From Halobacteriales archaeon SW_5_68_122 (GTDB lineage: Archaea; Halobacteriota; Halobacteria; Halobacteriales; Haloarculaceae), in NCBI GenBank assembly GCA_003022815.1, contig PXSL01000044.1, forward strand, positions 1 through 10,213: 10,213 nt of DNA, written 5' to 3'. Below the pieces are notes generated by a model that was not told where the DNA came from, ran no database searches, and worked only from the letters and a program-made list of their open reading frames with translations. Numbering within the stretch: the stretch's first letter is position 1; each line of letters begins with the position of its first letter. A program made the position numbers and the translations under genes. Below are positions 1 to 7,318 of this stretch, in pieces.

Positions 1-1617
1 CGCCGCCGTGGTCGGCTTCTACCTGTTCGGCCAGGGTGGCCTCGAGCACTGGGAGACGCCGATCATCTACCCGTTCGTCACGTGGTCGTACTTCTACCCA
101 ACGGGGCTGCTGACGGCCGGCATTGCCCACGGCTCGCCGGGACACATCGTCGGCAATATGACCGGGACGCTGGCGTTCGCACCGATCGTCGAGTACGCCT
201 GGGGACACTACCCGCCGTCGGCTCGCAACCGCGACCGGCTCGGCGGTCCGACGGCCGGCTCGGGGGTTCTCGGCCGTCCGGCCGTCCGGGCACTGGTCGT
301 CTTCCCGGCGGTGCTACTGATTGCGGCGTTCGTCACGTCGGCGTTCGCCGCCGGGCCGGGGCTGGGCTTTTCCGGCGCCGTCTTCGCCATCGCGGGCTTC
401 GCGGTGATCACGTATCCGATGACGACCGTGGTGGCCGTCGTCGCCGCGAGCGCGGTTGGGACGGTGTACACGGCGCTGACGGAGCCGATCGTCCGGGCGA
501 CGCTCGAATCCGGCGGGCCGTCGCTGCCGGCGTGGACCGGCATCGCCTTCCAGGCGCACCTGCTCGGGTTCCTGCTGGGCGTCGTCGCCGGGTCGCTACT
601 GCTGCGCCGCCGCGGCCGGCGGCCGGCCCTCGACCGGGTGTTCTTCGGGACCTTCCTGCTCGGGACCGTCCAGGCGCTGTGGCTGCCGCCGGCGCCAGCG
701 GCCGGCCGCTCCCGCGACCGCTGTCGGCCCTGCCGCGGGCCCCGAGCCGGCGCCGGCTCGGGGTCGTCTGGCTCGTCCTCGTCGCCGGCGGCGTGCTCGG
801 CGGCGGCGCCTGGGCGGCCGTCGAGGGCGAACTCGACGGAGTCGGTATCGCCGGCCTCGTCTTCGCCTGGGTGCTGCTGTCGGTACCGGCACTGCCGCCG
901 CTACTGCCGGACGCCATCGCCGCCTCGCCGGTCACCCGCCGCCGGACCGCCGCCGCGGCCGTCGCCGTCGCGGCCGTACTCGTCGCGGCGCCGGCGATAC
1001 CGGTCGGCCTCGTCGTCGTCGACGGGCCCGGCGTCCCCGGCTCGGAGTCCGTCGAGGTCCGCGACTACCGGGTCGCCTACGGCGAGAACGTCACCGTCGG
1101 ACAGGACCGATTAGTCGAGATCGGTAACGGAACCGACTCGGTCAACGTTTCAGGTGTCATCCTCACGAGCCCGGACCGCCAGCTGTGGACCCCGGCAGTC
1201 CGCGAGGAGGGGCTGGCCTTTGCAGGCAACGAGACGGTCGTCGTCGGCGGGGTGGGCTGGCGGGAGACGCTGGAGGCCAACCGGACCGGCTGGGAGGTCG
1301 TCGGCAACGATAGCGCTTACGCGGTCGACCTCACCCACGACGGCGAGACGACCCGGTCGTACCGCTCGCCGCCGGCGCGGGCCGACGTCCGCGTCGACGG
1401 CCGGGCGTTCGCCGTCGCGCCGACGACCGACGGCTTCGAGCTCCGGGTGCTCGAAAACGGGTCGGTCGTCGACTCGACCCCCGTCCCAGGGACCGACGAG
1501 TCGGCGACGGCCGGCGGTGTCGCCCTCGAGAACCGCGTCGTCGATGGCGCCGAGCGAATCGTTGTCGTCGCCGACGACACCGAGGTCCAGGTCGCGGCAC
1601 GCGAGACCTACGACTGA
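1..1617 (+). pseudogene. Rhomboid-family intramembrane serine protease, 5'-truncated by window edge and frameshifted
   Basis: Rhomboids cut membrane proteins inside the bilayer with a Ser-His dyad. The frame starting at base 2 shows the family signature: an HxxxxHxxxN motif (first His codon 128-130), the GFSG active-site motif (Ser codon 371-373) in a hydrophobic segment, and a late membrane helix with the partner His (557-559) in QAHLLGF. This frame is sensible up to VQALWL (about 685). After that it becomes Arg/Ser/Pro-rich junk and stops at 1114. Good coding sequence resumes in the next frame from about 697 to TGA 1615-1617, with two membrane segments and a beta-rich, Asn-X-Ser/Thr-rich extracellular domain. 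From memory, haloarchaeal relatives have one more helix at the break, so a non-triplet deletion of roughly 100 bp is likely (inference). The true start lies upstream of the window. It is either a pseudogene or an assembly error. Confidence 0.8.
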
Positions 1618-1698
1618 TAGTGACTGCTGTAAGTTATTACCGGGTCGACCGCCCGACTGCGGGCGATCGTACCGGGAGACAGTTACAGTAATCAGTAT
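1617..1698 (+). repeat. 82-bp palindromic repeat, copy A
   Basis: Imperfect palindrome with 39-base arms (1617-1655 and 1660-1698) around a four-base centre ACTG. The inner arms are CGCCCG/CGGGCG. The outer arms carry ATAGTG and CTGTAA against TTACAG and CAGTAT. By hand alignment it matches the reverse complement of copy C at about 72 of 82 positions, with no gaps. Its first base is the A of the rhomboid TGA stop, giving a TGATAG double stop. It lies in the gap between the rhomboid gene and the nadA promoter. It could act as a 3'-end hairpin, a protein-binding site, or a MITE-like element. Confidence 0.85.
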
Positions 1699-1770
1699 GA
1701 GGTCTCCTCCGGACCCGCCGACTCCGGTCCTGCGCAAAACGGCAAGATATGCCTGTGGAGCCCAGTATTG

Positions 1771-1790
1771 AAGAAGAAATTTTAACAATA
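1771..1790 (+). promoter_or_regulatory. Probable nad operon promoter (BRE/TATA)
   Basis: A purine-rich BRE-like stretch (AAGAAGAAA) runs into TTTTAA at about 1780-1785, inside the only AT-rich patch of this gap. Transcription would start about 25 bases downstream (near 1808), leaving a leader of roughly 20 bases before the nadA ATG at 1831. No good Shine-Dalgarno sequence is seen there. Confidence 0.55.
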
Positions 1791-1830
1791 CCGCGGTCCG
1801 TAGACCAAGCAACCCCAAGAGATACTACTC

Positions 1831-2964
1831 ATGCCCGAAATGGAAACGGTCGACCTCGAAACCGACCTGAGTCTCTTCAAGTACGACAACCTCGAGCAAC
1901 TGCCGCCGGCTTACCGCGACCTCGAGGAGGCCGAACGCGAAGCGTGCATCGAGGCCGCCCGCGAGGAGTTGAGCGACGATGTAGTCATCCTCGGCCACAA
2001 CTACCAGCGGCGGGAGATCGTCGAGCACGCCGACTTCATCGGCGACTCCTACCAGTTGAGCAAGCACGCCGCAGAGGCCGACGCCGACTACGTCGTCTTC
2101 TGCGGCGTGACGTTCATGGCCGAGTCCGCGGACATCATCACCGATGACGACCAGACGGTCGTCCTCCCGAGCATGGAGGCGTCCTGCCCGATGGCGGGGA
2201 TGGCCGAGGCGCTGCAGGTCGACGCCGCTTGGACCGAGCTCAACGAGGCCGCGCCCGACGCCGACATCATCCCCATCACCTACATGAACAGCTACGCCGA
2301 CCTGAAGGCGTTCTGCGCCGAGCAGGGCGGGCTGGTCTGCACGTCCTCGAACGCCCACAAGGCCTTCGAGTACGCCTTCGAGCGCGGCGACAAGGTGCTG
2401 TTTCTGCCCGACAAGCACCTCGGCGACAATACGGCCCACCGGCTGGGGATGGCCGGCGCCACCGCCGAGTGGGACCCCTGGGACCCCGAGGCCGCCGACG
2501 CCGCGGAGGTCGCCGACGCCGACATTGTGCTGTGGGACGGCTACTGCCAGGTCCACGAGCGGTTCACCCCCTCCCACGTCGAGTCGTTCCGCGAGGAGTA
2601 CCCCGACGGCAATGTCATCGTCCACCCCGAGTGCCGGCGGGAGGTCGTCGAGGCCGCCGACGCCGCCGGGTCGACCTCGACCATCTGCGAAACCGTCGAG
2701 AACGCCGACCCCGGCGAGACGTGGGCTATCGGCACGGAAATCCACCTCACGAACCACCTCCAGCGGTGGCACCCCGAAGTGGAGGTACTGCCGCTGTGCG
2801 GCGACGCCTGCATGGACTGCAACGCGATGCGGCAGGTCGACCCCAATTACCTGACGTGGGTGCTCGAGGAACTGGCCGACGGAAACGAGCGCAACGTCGT
2901 CGAGGTCGACCCCCGCGAGAAGGAGCTCGCCGGGCTGGCGCTCGAGCGGATGCTGGAGGTGTGA
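1831..2964 (+). CDS. nadA: Quinolinate synthase NadA
   Basis: A [4Fe-4S] enzyme that condenses iminoaspartate (from NadB) with dihydroxyacetone phosphate to give quinolinate, in the cytoplasm. The 377-residue protein has the expected motifs: GHNYQR (55-60), GDSYQLS (71-77), GVTFMAES (92-99), EASCPMAG (116-123), TSSNA (171-175), PDKHLGDN (193-200), DGYCQVHERF (236-245), HPEC (265-268) and CGDACMDCNAM near the C-terminus. By alignment with E. coli NadA (C113, C200, C297), the cluster ligands are probably C119, C239 and C330. The ATG at 1831 follows a promoter by a short leader; an ATG at 1840 is a less likely alternative. It is the first gene of nadABC: its stop TGA lies two bases before the nadB GTG, and its last codons hold the nadB ribosome site. 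No defect seen. Confidence 0.96.
   Translation: MPEMETVDLETDLSLFKYDNLEQLPPAYRDLEEAEREACIEAAREELSDDVVILGHNYQRREIVEHADFIGDSYQLSKHAAEADADYVVFCGVTFMAESADIITDDDQTVVLPSMEASCPMAGMAEALQVDAAWTELNEAAPDADIIPITYMNSYADLKAFCAEQGGLVCTSSNAHKAFEYAFERGDKVLFLPDKHLGDNTAHRLGMAGATAEWDPWDPEAADAAEVADADIVLWDGYCQVHERFTPSHVESFREEYPDGNVIVHPECRREVVEAADAAGSTSTICETVENADPGETWAIGTEIHLTNHLQRWHPEVEVLPLCGDACMDCNAMRQVDPNYLTWVLEELADGNERNVVEVDPREKELAGLALERMLEV
2955..2961 (+). promoter_or_regulatory. Shine-Dalgarno site fixing the nadB start
   Basis: GGAGGTG, a full match to the anti-SD at the 3' end of haloarchaeal 16S rRNA, lies inside the last nadA codons. It is six bases before GTG 2967, which favours that codon over the in-frame GTG at 2961 that overlaps the nadA stop. 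Confidence 0.75.
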
Positions 2965-2966
2965 CC

Positions 2967-4568
2967 GTGATCGAGAAGCGAACGACGGACCTGCTGGTCG
3001 TCGGCAGTGGCATCGCCGGCTGTGCAGCTGCGCTGGCGGGCGTCCGGGTGGGCGCCGACGTGACGCTGGCGACGAAGGCCGCCCGACCCGAGGACTCGAC
3101 GTCCTACTGGGCGCAGGGTGGCGTCGCCGTCGCCCGCGGCGACCCCGAGGCGCTGAAGACCGACATCGTGGAGGCGAGCGACGGCCTCGCCGACCCGGAG
3201 GCCGTCGACGTACTGGCCTCCGAAGCCGATGACGCTGTCCGGGACGTGTTCGTCGAGACGCTGGACGTCGAGTTCGACGGCGAAGAGTCGTTCGACTACG
3301 GCCGGGAGGCCGCTCACAGCGAGGCACGCATCCTCCACGTCGACGCGTCGACGGGGCGGCACCTACTGGCGCCGTTCCTGAACCACCTGGCCGACCGCGA
3401 GGGCGTCGAGATACTGGAGGACACCGCGGCGTTAGACCTGCTGACCCACGAGGGCCGGGTCCACGGCGCGATGCTCGAACGGGACGGCGAGTGGGCGCCC
3501 TGTTTCGCCGGCGCGACGGTGCTGGCGACGGGCGGGGTCGGCGCCTGCTACCAGCGCTCGACCAACCCGGCGACCGCCACCGGCGACGGCATCGCCATGG
3601 CGGCGCTCGCCGGCGCTGACATCGCGGACATGGAGTACGTCCAGTTCCACCCCACCGCGTTTGCTGGCGGCGAGCCGCCACGCGGCTCGAAGCGAAGCGG
3701 CGAAGCCGCGGAGCATGGCGAGGAAAGCGGCCAAGGGACGTTCCTCCTCAGCGAGGCCGTCCGCGGGGAGGGCGCCCTGCTACGGAACGCCGATGGCGAG
3801 CGGTTCATGCCCGACTACCACGCCGACGCCGAACTCGCCCCCCGCGACGTGGTCGCCCGCGCCGTCAGGCAGGAGCGCGAGCGGACCGGCGACGTGAGTT
3901 TAGACGTGTCGTCGAGCGAAGCGAGACGACGCTCGGAAGCGCTCGGCTCTTCCGGTGTTTCGCCGCTCGACTTCGAGGCCGAGTTCCCGAACCTGTACGC
4001 CGAGTGCGAACGGCGGGGCGTCGACCCCGCCGACGGGATTCCGGTTGCGCCCGCCGAGCACTTCCTCTGTGGCGGTATCGACGTCGACACGGAGGGACGA
4101 GCATCGCTGGACCGTCTCTTCGCGGTCGGCGAGTGCGCCCGAACGGGCGTCCACGGCGCCAACCGGCTTGCCTCGACGAGCCTGCTGGAGTCGCTGGTGT
4201 GGGGCCTGCGGGCCGGCGAGGCCGCCGCCGGCCACGACCCCGAGCGAATCGAGGCACCCGACATGCTGGACAGCGACCCCGACATGCCCGAGGGGTTCGC
4301 CGACGAGAAGTTCGTCCGGCTCCGGCGGGTGATGGATGAGTACGTCGGCATCCGGCGCACGCCATCGGACCTCGGACGCGCGGCGGGCGTCCTCCGGCGG
4401 CTAAAGGGCGAGGTCGACGCCTACACCCGGACCCGGACCAGCCGGTCGCTGTACGAACTCCGGGGTGCCTGCGTGACCGCGCTGCTGGTGGCACGGGCGG
4501 CCGCCGAGAACGACGAGTCCCGCGGCTGTCACCACCTCGAGGAGGGCGCCGCCGTTGACGCCGACTGA
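2967..4568 (+). CDS. nadB: L-aspartate oxidase NadB
   Basis: An FAD enzyme that oxidises L-aspartate to iminoaspartate, the unstable substrate of NadA. The 533-residue protein opens with a Rossmann FAD motif GSGIAG (13-18). It continues with STSYWAQGGVAV, AHSEARILHVDASTGRHL, QFHPTAF, RGEGALL, RFMPDYH, ELAPRDVVARA (region of the catalytic Arg), HFLCGGIDVD and GECARTGVHGANRLAS, then the helical C-terminal domain. The start is GTG 2967, set by a perfect Shine-Dalgarno site within nadA, so translation is probably coupled. Two in-frame, low-complexity insertions stand out against the family: residues about 233-259 (after QFHPTAF) and about 315-331 (just before PLDFEAEFP). At DNA level both form tandem hairpins (see repeats). 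All recognisable active-site blocks are intact, so the enzyme is probably functional. Its stop overlaps palindromic repeat copy B. Confidence 0.96.
   Translation: MIEKRTTDLLVVGSGIAGCAAALAGVRVGADVTLATKAARPEDSTSYWAQGGVAVARGDPEALKTDIVEASDGLADPEAVDVLASEADDAVRDVFVETLDVEFDGEESFDYGREAAHSEARILHVDASTGRHLLAPFLNHLADREGVEILEDTAALDLLTHEGRVHGAMLERDGEWAPCFAGATVLATGGVGACYQRSTNPATATGDGIAMAALAGADIADMEYVQFHPTAFAGGEPPRGSKRSGEAAEHGEESGQGTFLLSEAVRGEGALLRNADGERFMPDYHADAELAPRDVVARAVRQERERTGDVSLDVSSSEARRRSEALGSSGVSPLDFEAEFPNLYAECERRGVDPADGIPVAPAEHFLCGGIDVDTEGRASLDRLFAVGECARTGVHGANRLASTSLLESLVWGLRAGEAAAGHDPERIEAPDMLDSDPDMPEGFADEKFVRLRRVMDEYVGIRRTPSDLGRAAGVLRRLKGEVDAYTRTRTSRSLYELRGACVTALLVARAAAENDESRGCHHLEEGAAVDAD
3671..3709 (+). 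repeat. Tandem double-hairpin insert 1 within nadB
   Basis: Two adjacent perfect hairpins in frame within nadB. The first is CGAGCCGC (3671-3678), loop CAC, GCGGCTCG (3682-3689). The second is GCGGC (3697-3701), loop GAA, GCCGC (3705-3709). Seven bases separate them. They encode part of a Gly/Ser/Glu-rich loop after QFHPTAF that lies outside the conserved NadB blocks. Confidence 0.7.
3909..3954 (+). repeat. Tandem double-hairpin insert 2 within nadB
   Basis: First hairpin: TCGTCGAGC (3909-3917), loop GAA, GCGAGACGA (3921-3929), 7 of 9 pairs. Second: CGGAAGCGC (3934-3942), loop TCG, GCTCTTCCG (3946-3954), 8 of 9 pairs. Four bases separate them. The encoded residues (SSEARRRSEALGSSG) interrupt the otherwise family-like run from SLDVS to PLDFEAEFP, so this looks like an in-frame insertion of about 51 bp. 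Confidence 0.65.
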
Positions 4569-4649
4569 GAGCAACTGCTGTGTCCGCTTACCGGCACGAC
4601 CGTACTACTGCGTGGGGTCGAACCTGAAATGACTCACAGCAGTCACTAC
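4568..4649 (+). repeat. 82-bp palindromic repeat, copy B (diverged), spanning the nadB-nadC junction
   Basis: Same length and orientation as copy A and about 60-65 percent identical to it by gap-free hand alignment. The best kept parts are ACTGCTGTG in the left arm, TTACCGG, CGACC, and CACAGCAGT in the right arm, with ACTGCTGTG/CACAGCAGT pairing perfectly. Its first base is the A of the nadB TGA stop. It fills the whole nadB-nadC gap and runs into nadC, supplying its ATG (4629-4631) and codons 1-7. Confidence 0.7.
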
Positions 4650-5462
4650 GACCGCTCGCAAATCGAGGGGTGGCTCCGGGAGGACCTCGGCCACCACGAC
4701 GTCACCAATGACGTCCCCGGCGAGACGACGGGCCGGTTGGTCGCCACGGAGTCCGGCGTCGCCGCCGGCATCGACGCCGCCGCGGCCGTCTTCGAGTATC
4801 TTAACGTCAGGGTGACGGACCACATCGAGGCGGGCGACCGACTCGAGGCCGGCGACGCCGTCCTCCGCGTCGAGGGCGACGCGAGCGCGGTGCTCCGCGG
4901 CGAACGGGTGGCGGTCAACGTCGCCGGTCACGCCTCCGGCGTCGCCACCCGCACCCGGCGGGCCGTCGAGGCGGCCCGCGAGGTGAGCGACGAGGTCCGC
5001 GTTGCGGGCACCCGCAAAACCACGCCCGGTCTGCGCGGCGTCGAGAAGCGGGCCATCGCCGCCAGCGGCGGCGACACCCACCGGCTGGACCTCTCGCACA
5101 TGGTGATGATCAAGGACAACCACGTCGCCGAACTCGGGATAGAGGCGGCCGTCGAGCGGTTCCGCGAGCGGGCTTCCTTCGCAACGAAAATAGAGGTCGA
5201 GGTCGAGGACCCGGCCGACGCCCCCCGCGCCGTCGAGGCCGGTGCCGACGTCGTTCTGCTGGACAACATGTCGCCCGAGGAGACGGCCCGTGCGGTCGAA
5301 CTCGTCGACGGCGACGCACTCACGGAGGCCTCCGGCGGTATTACCGTCGAGGGGGTGCCGGAGTACGCCGCCACGGGCGTCGACGTCATTTCGCTGGGAA
5401 GCCTGACACACTCGGCGGCGGCGCTGGACCTCTCGTTCCGGACTGGCAGCGAGAACGAATGA
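4629..5462 (+). CDS. nadC: Nicotinate-nucleotide pyrophosphorylase (quinolinate phosphoribosyltransferase) NadC
   Basis: Converts quinolinate and PRPP to nicotinate mononucleotide, CO2 and pyrophosphate, linking NadA/NadB to NAD. The 277-residue protein is normal in length. It has the N-terminal REDLGHHDVT block (17-26), GERVAVNVAGHASGVAT (91-107), the phosphate/substrate motif GTRKTTPGLR (127-136), HR (151-152), MIKDNH (160-165), KIEVEVED (187-194), LLDNMSPEE (210-218) and SGGI (235-238). These are the type II phosphoribosyltransferase barrel residues. The ATG lies inside palindromic repeat copy B, which encodes MTHSSHY. No Shine-Dalgarno sequence is visible and there is no other upstream in-frame start, so initiation occurs within the repeat. 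It is the last gene of the nad operon and the next gene is convergent. Confidence 0.95.
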   Translation: MTHSSHYDRSQIEGWLREDLGHHDVTNDVPGETTGRLVATESGVAAGIDAAAAVFEYLNVRVTDHIEAGDRLEAGDAVLRVEGDASAVLRGERVAVNVAGHASGVATRTRRAVEAAREVSDEVRVAGTRKTTPGLRGVEKRAIAASGGDTHRLDLSHMVMIKDNHVAELGIEAAVERFRERASFATKIEVEVEDPADAPRAVEAGADVVLLDNMSPEETARAVELVDGDALTEASGGITVEGVPEYAATGVDVISLGSLTHSAAALDLSFRTGSENE

Positions 5463-5484
5463 CAGCGGCGTAGTTCGGACCCGT

Positions 5485-5639
5485 TCAGTCGTTGACGGCG
5501 CCGGAGAACGTCAGGACGCCGCCGACGGCCGCGACCACGAGGCCATCAGTTCCATGTGGCCGTACACGAGGGCGACGGCGCCGGCGATCAGCGCCACCAT
5601 CCCCAGTATCAACAGGGGGTTCAGGCCGTCGTCGCTCAT
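5485..5639 (-). pseudogene. Small membrane protein, apparent single-base frameshift
   Basis: Reading from ATG 5639 gives MSDDGLNPLLILGMVALIAG followed by AVALVYGHMELM, one clear membrane helix. The frame then turns into ASWSRPSAAS and stops at 5511. If one base is added near 5543 the frame continues as LVVAAVGGVLTFSGAVND, a second helix, ending at TGA 5485-5487. That makes a two-helix protein of about 50 residues of a common haloarchaeal kind. Function unknown. The lost base fits a G or C run shortened by one, so a sequencing error is as likely as a real mutation. If the break is real, the 42-residue product (5511-5639) would have one helix. Confidence 0.65.
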
Positions 5640-5666
5640 TGCGTTCGACTCAAACCGTGTCGGTTG

Positions 5667-5672
5667 TATAAA
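5667..5672 (-). promoter_or_regulatory. TATA box for the small membrane protein gene
   Basis: TTTATA on the minus strand, centred about 30 bases upstream of ATG 5639. This spacing suits a leaderless haloarchaeal transcript. It lies just past the gpmI stop, so the small gene need not depend on gpmI transcription. Confidence 0.55.
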
Positions 5673-5687
5673 CATTATGGCCTACAG

Positions 5688-7229
5688 TTACGATAGCAGG
5701 CTCTCACCGGTCATCGCGTCGGGAACCGGAACGTCGGCGAGAGTGAGAAGCGTCGGCGCGATGTCGGCCAGCGTGCCGCCCGCCCGGACGCGGCGGCCGC
5801 CGTCGGTGCCGTTCGGCGCGACGTAGACGAACGGGACCGGGTTGGTCGTGTGGGCAGTGTGGGGGTCCTCGGGCGTCCCCATGTTGTCGGCGTTGCCGTG
5901 GTCGGCGGTCACGAGCAGGTGGCCGCCGGCCTTGCGGACGGCCGCCTCCAGTCGTCCGAGCGCCGCGTCGACGGCCTCGACGGCCGCCACCGCGGCCTCG
6001 AAGTCGCCCGTGTGACCCACCATGTCCGGGTTGGCGTAGTTGCACACGAGCACGTCGGGGTCCGCCGACTCGATGCGGCCGACCACGAGGCTGGTCAGCT
6101 CCGGGGCCGACATCTCGGGCCGCCGGTCGTAGGTCGCCACGTCGGGGCTCTCGACGATTTCGCGGGTCTCGCCGTCGAAGGCGACCTCCCGGCCGCCGTT
6201 GAGGAAGTAGGTGATGTGGGCGTACTTCTCGGACTCGGCGGCCCGCAGTTGGGTGCGGCCGGCCGCCGAGACGGCCTCGCCGAGCGTCCGCTCGGGCTCC
6301 AGCGGCGGGTACGCCACCGACAGTCCGAAGGTGTCGTCGTACTCGGTCATCGTGACCAGGCGGACGTCCGGTTGCTGGAGGTCGAAGGGCCACGCCGGGT
6401 CGATATTGGCGAGCATCCGGACGAGTTGCCGGGCGCGGTCCGCCCGGAAATTGAAGAACAGGACGCTGTCGCCGTCGGCGAGCGGCGGCCCGCCCGCCAC
6501 GAGCGTGGGGTCAACGTACTCGTCGGTGACGCCGCGGTCGTAGGAGGCCGCGACGGCCGCGACGGCCGACTCGGCCGCGTGAGGTGCCTCCCGGCGCACG
6601 ATGGCGTCGTAGGCCCGCTTCGTCCGGTCCCAGTTCTCGTCGCGGTCCATCGCGTGGTAGCGGCCGCACACCGTCGCCACGTCGCCCGTTCCGCAGGCCT
6701 CGACGACTGATTCCAGCTCCGAGAGGTAGCCGGCGCCGCTCTCCGGCGCGGTGTCGCGGCCGTCGGTGAACGCGTGGGTGGCCGCCTCGACGCCCCGGTC
6801 CGCGGCCAGCGCTATCAGCGCGTGAAGGTGCTCCTGGCGGGAGTGGACGCCGCCGTCGGAGACCAGCCCCATGAGGTGGAGCCGGCCGCCGTGCTCGCGG
6901 GCGTGCTTGACGGCGCCGGTGATGGCCTCGTTCTCGCCGAGGGTGCCGGCGTCGACATCGTCGGTAATACGCGCGGAATCCTGAACCACGACGCGGCCGG
7001 CCCCAATGTTGAGGTGGCCCACCTCGCTGTTGCCCATTTGACCCTCGGGGAGGCCGACCCGGCGGCCGTGGGTGGCGAGCGTCCCGTCGGCACCCGCTGC
7101 CCGAAGGCGGTCGAAGGTCGGCGTCTCGGCGACGGCGACGGCGTCGGCGCCCTCGCCGTCGGAGAGTTCGTCGGGGCCGCGGCCCGACCCCAGTCCCCAG
7201 CCGTCGAGTATCACCAGCGCGGCTCTCAT
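5688..7229 (-). CDS. gpmI: 2,3-bisphosphoglycerate-independent phosphoglycerate mutase
   Basis: Interconverts 3- and 2-phosphoglycerate in lower glycolysis/gluconeogenesis through a phosphoserine intermediate and two metal ions (alkaline-phosphatase superfamily). The 513-residue protein has the metal Asp in LDGWG (D9), the nucleophile serine in MGNSEVGH (S68), ADGRDTAPESG-type substrate contacts (TDGRDTAPESG), GRYHAMDRDENW, FFNFRADRARQL, NYANPDMVGHTGD, and ADHGNADNM (D443, H444). Length and motif order match the bacterial-type iPGM. I chose ATG 7229 over the adjacent GTG 7232 because it gives the normal MRAALVILDGWG start. It is divergent from fxsA-like 7319 and convergent with the nad operon, with one small gene between. 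Confidence 0.96.
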   Translation of the reverse strand: MRAALVILDGWGLGSGRGPDELSDGEGADAVAVAETPTFDRLRAAGADGTLATHGRRVGLPEGQMGNSEVGHLNIGAGRVVVQDSARITDDVDAGTLGENEAITGAVKHAREHGGRLHLMGLVSDGGVHSRQEHLHALIALAADRGVEAATHAFTDGRDTAPESGAGYLSELESVVEACGTGDVATVCGRYHAMDRDENWDRTKRAYDAIVRREAPHAAESAVAAVAASYDRGVTDEYVDPTLVAGGPPLADGDSVLFFNFRADRARQLVRMLANIDPAWPFDLQQPDVRLVTMTEYDDTFGLSVAYPPLEPERTLGEAVSAAGRTQLRAAESEKYAHITYFLNGGREVAFDGETREIVESPDVATYDRRPEMSAPELTSLVVGRIESADPDVLVCNYANPDMVGHTGDFEAAVAAVEAVDAALGRLEAAVRKAGGHLLVTADHGNADNMGTPEDPHTAHTTNPVPFVYVAPNGTDGGRRVRAGGTLADIAPTLLTLADVPVPDAMTGESLLS

Positions 7230-7281
7230 CACCCGACCAGAGTCGGCGGCCGCCTAAGGCCGTGTCGGTCCCTGTCGCGTC

Positions 7282-7294
7282 TCGGAAACGTTTT
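7282..7294 (+). promoter_or_regulatory. Probable promoter of the FxsA-family gene
   Basis: CGGAAACGTTTTG resembles a BRE plus TATA element and ends about 25 bases before ATG 7319. No Shine-Dalgarno sequence is present, so a leaderless message is likely. The 89-base gap also has to hold the divergent gpmI promoter, for which only a weak CTTAGG-like match near 7254 is seen. Confidence 0.4.
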
Positions 7295-7318
7295 GCCCGG
7301 CCCACCGATACGACCGGT

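Noticed and set aside
1825..3681. 618-codon minus-strand open frame across nadA and nadB
   Set aside because: It is the antisense shadow of two well-supported genes. Arg/Gly/Pro/Val-rich with no domain; long open antisense frames are normal in high-GC haloarchaeal DNA.
5684..5698. CTACAGTTACGATAG near the gpmI stop, resembling an end of the 82-bp repeat
   Set aside because: Only a short partial match, with no second arm within 82 bases on either side; probably chance.
5850..6710. 286-codon plus-strand frame opposite gpmI
   Set aside because: Antisense shadow of gpmI with V/G/R-rich low-complexity translation and no recognisable motif.
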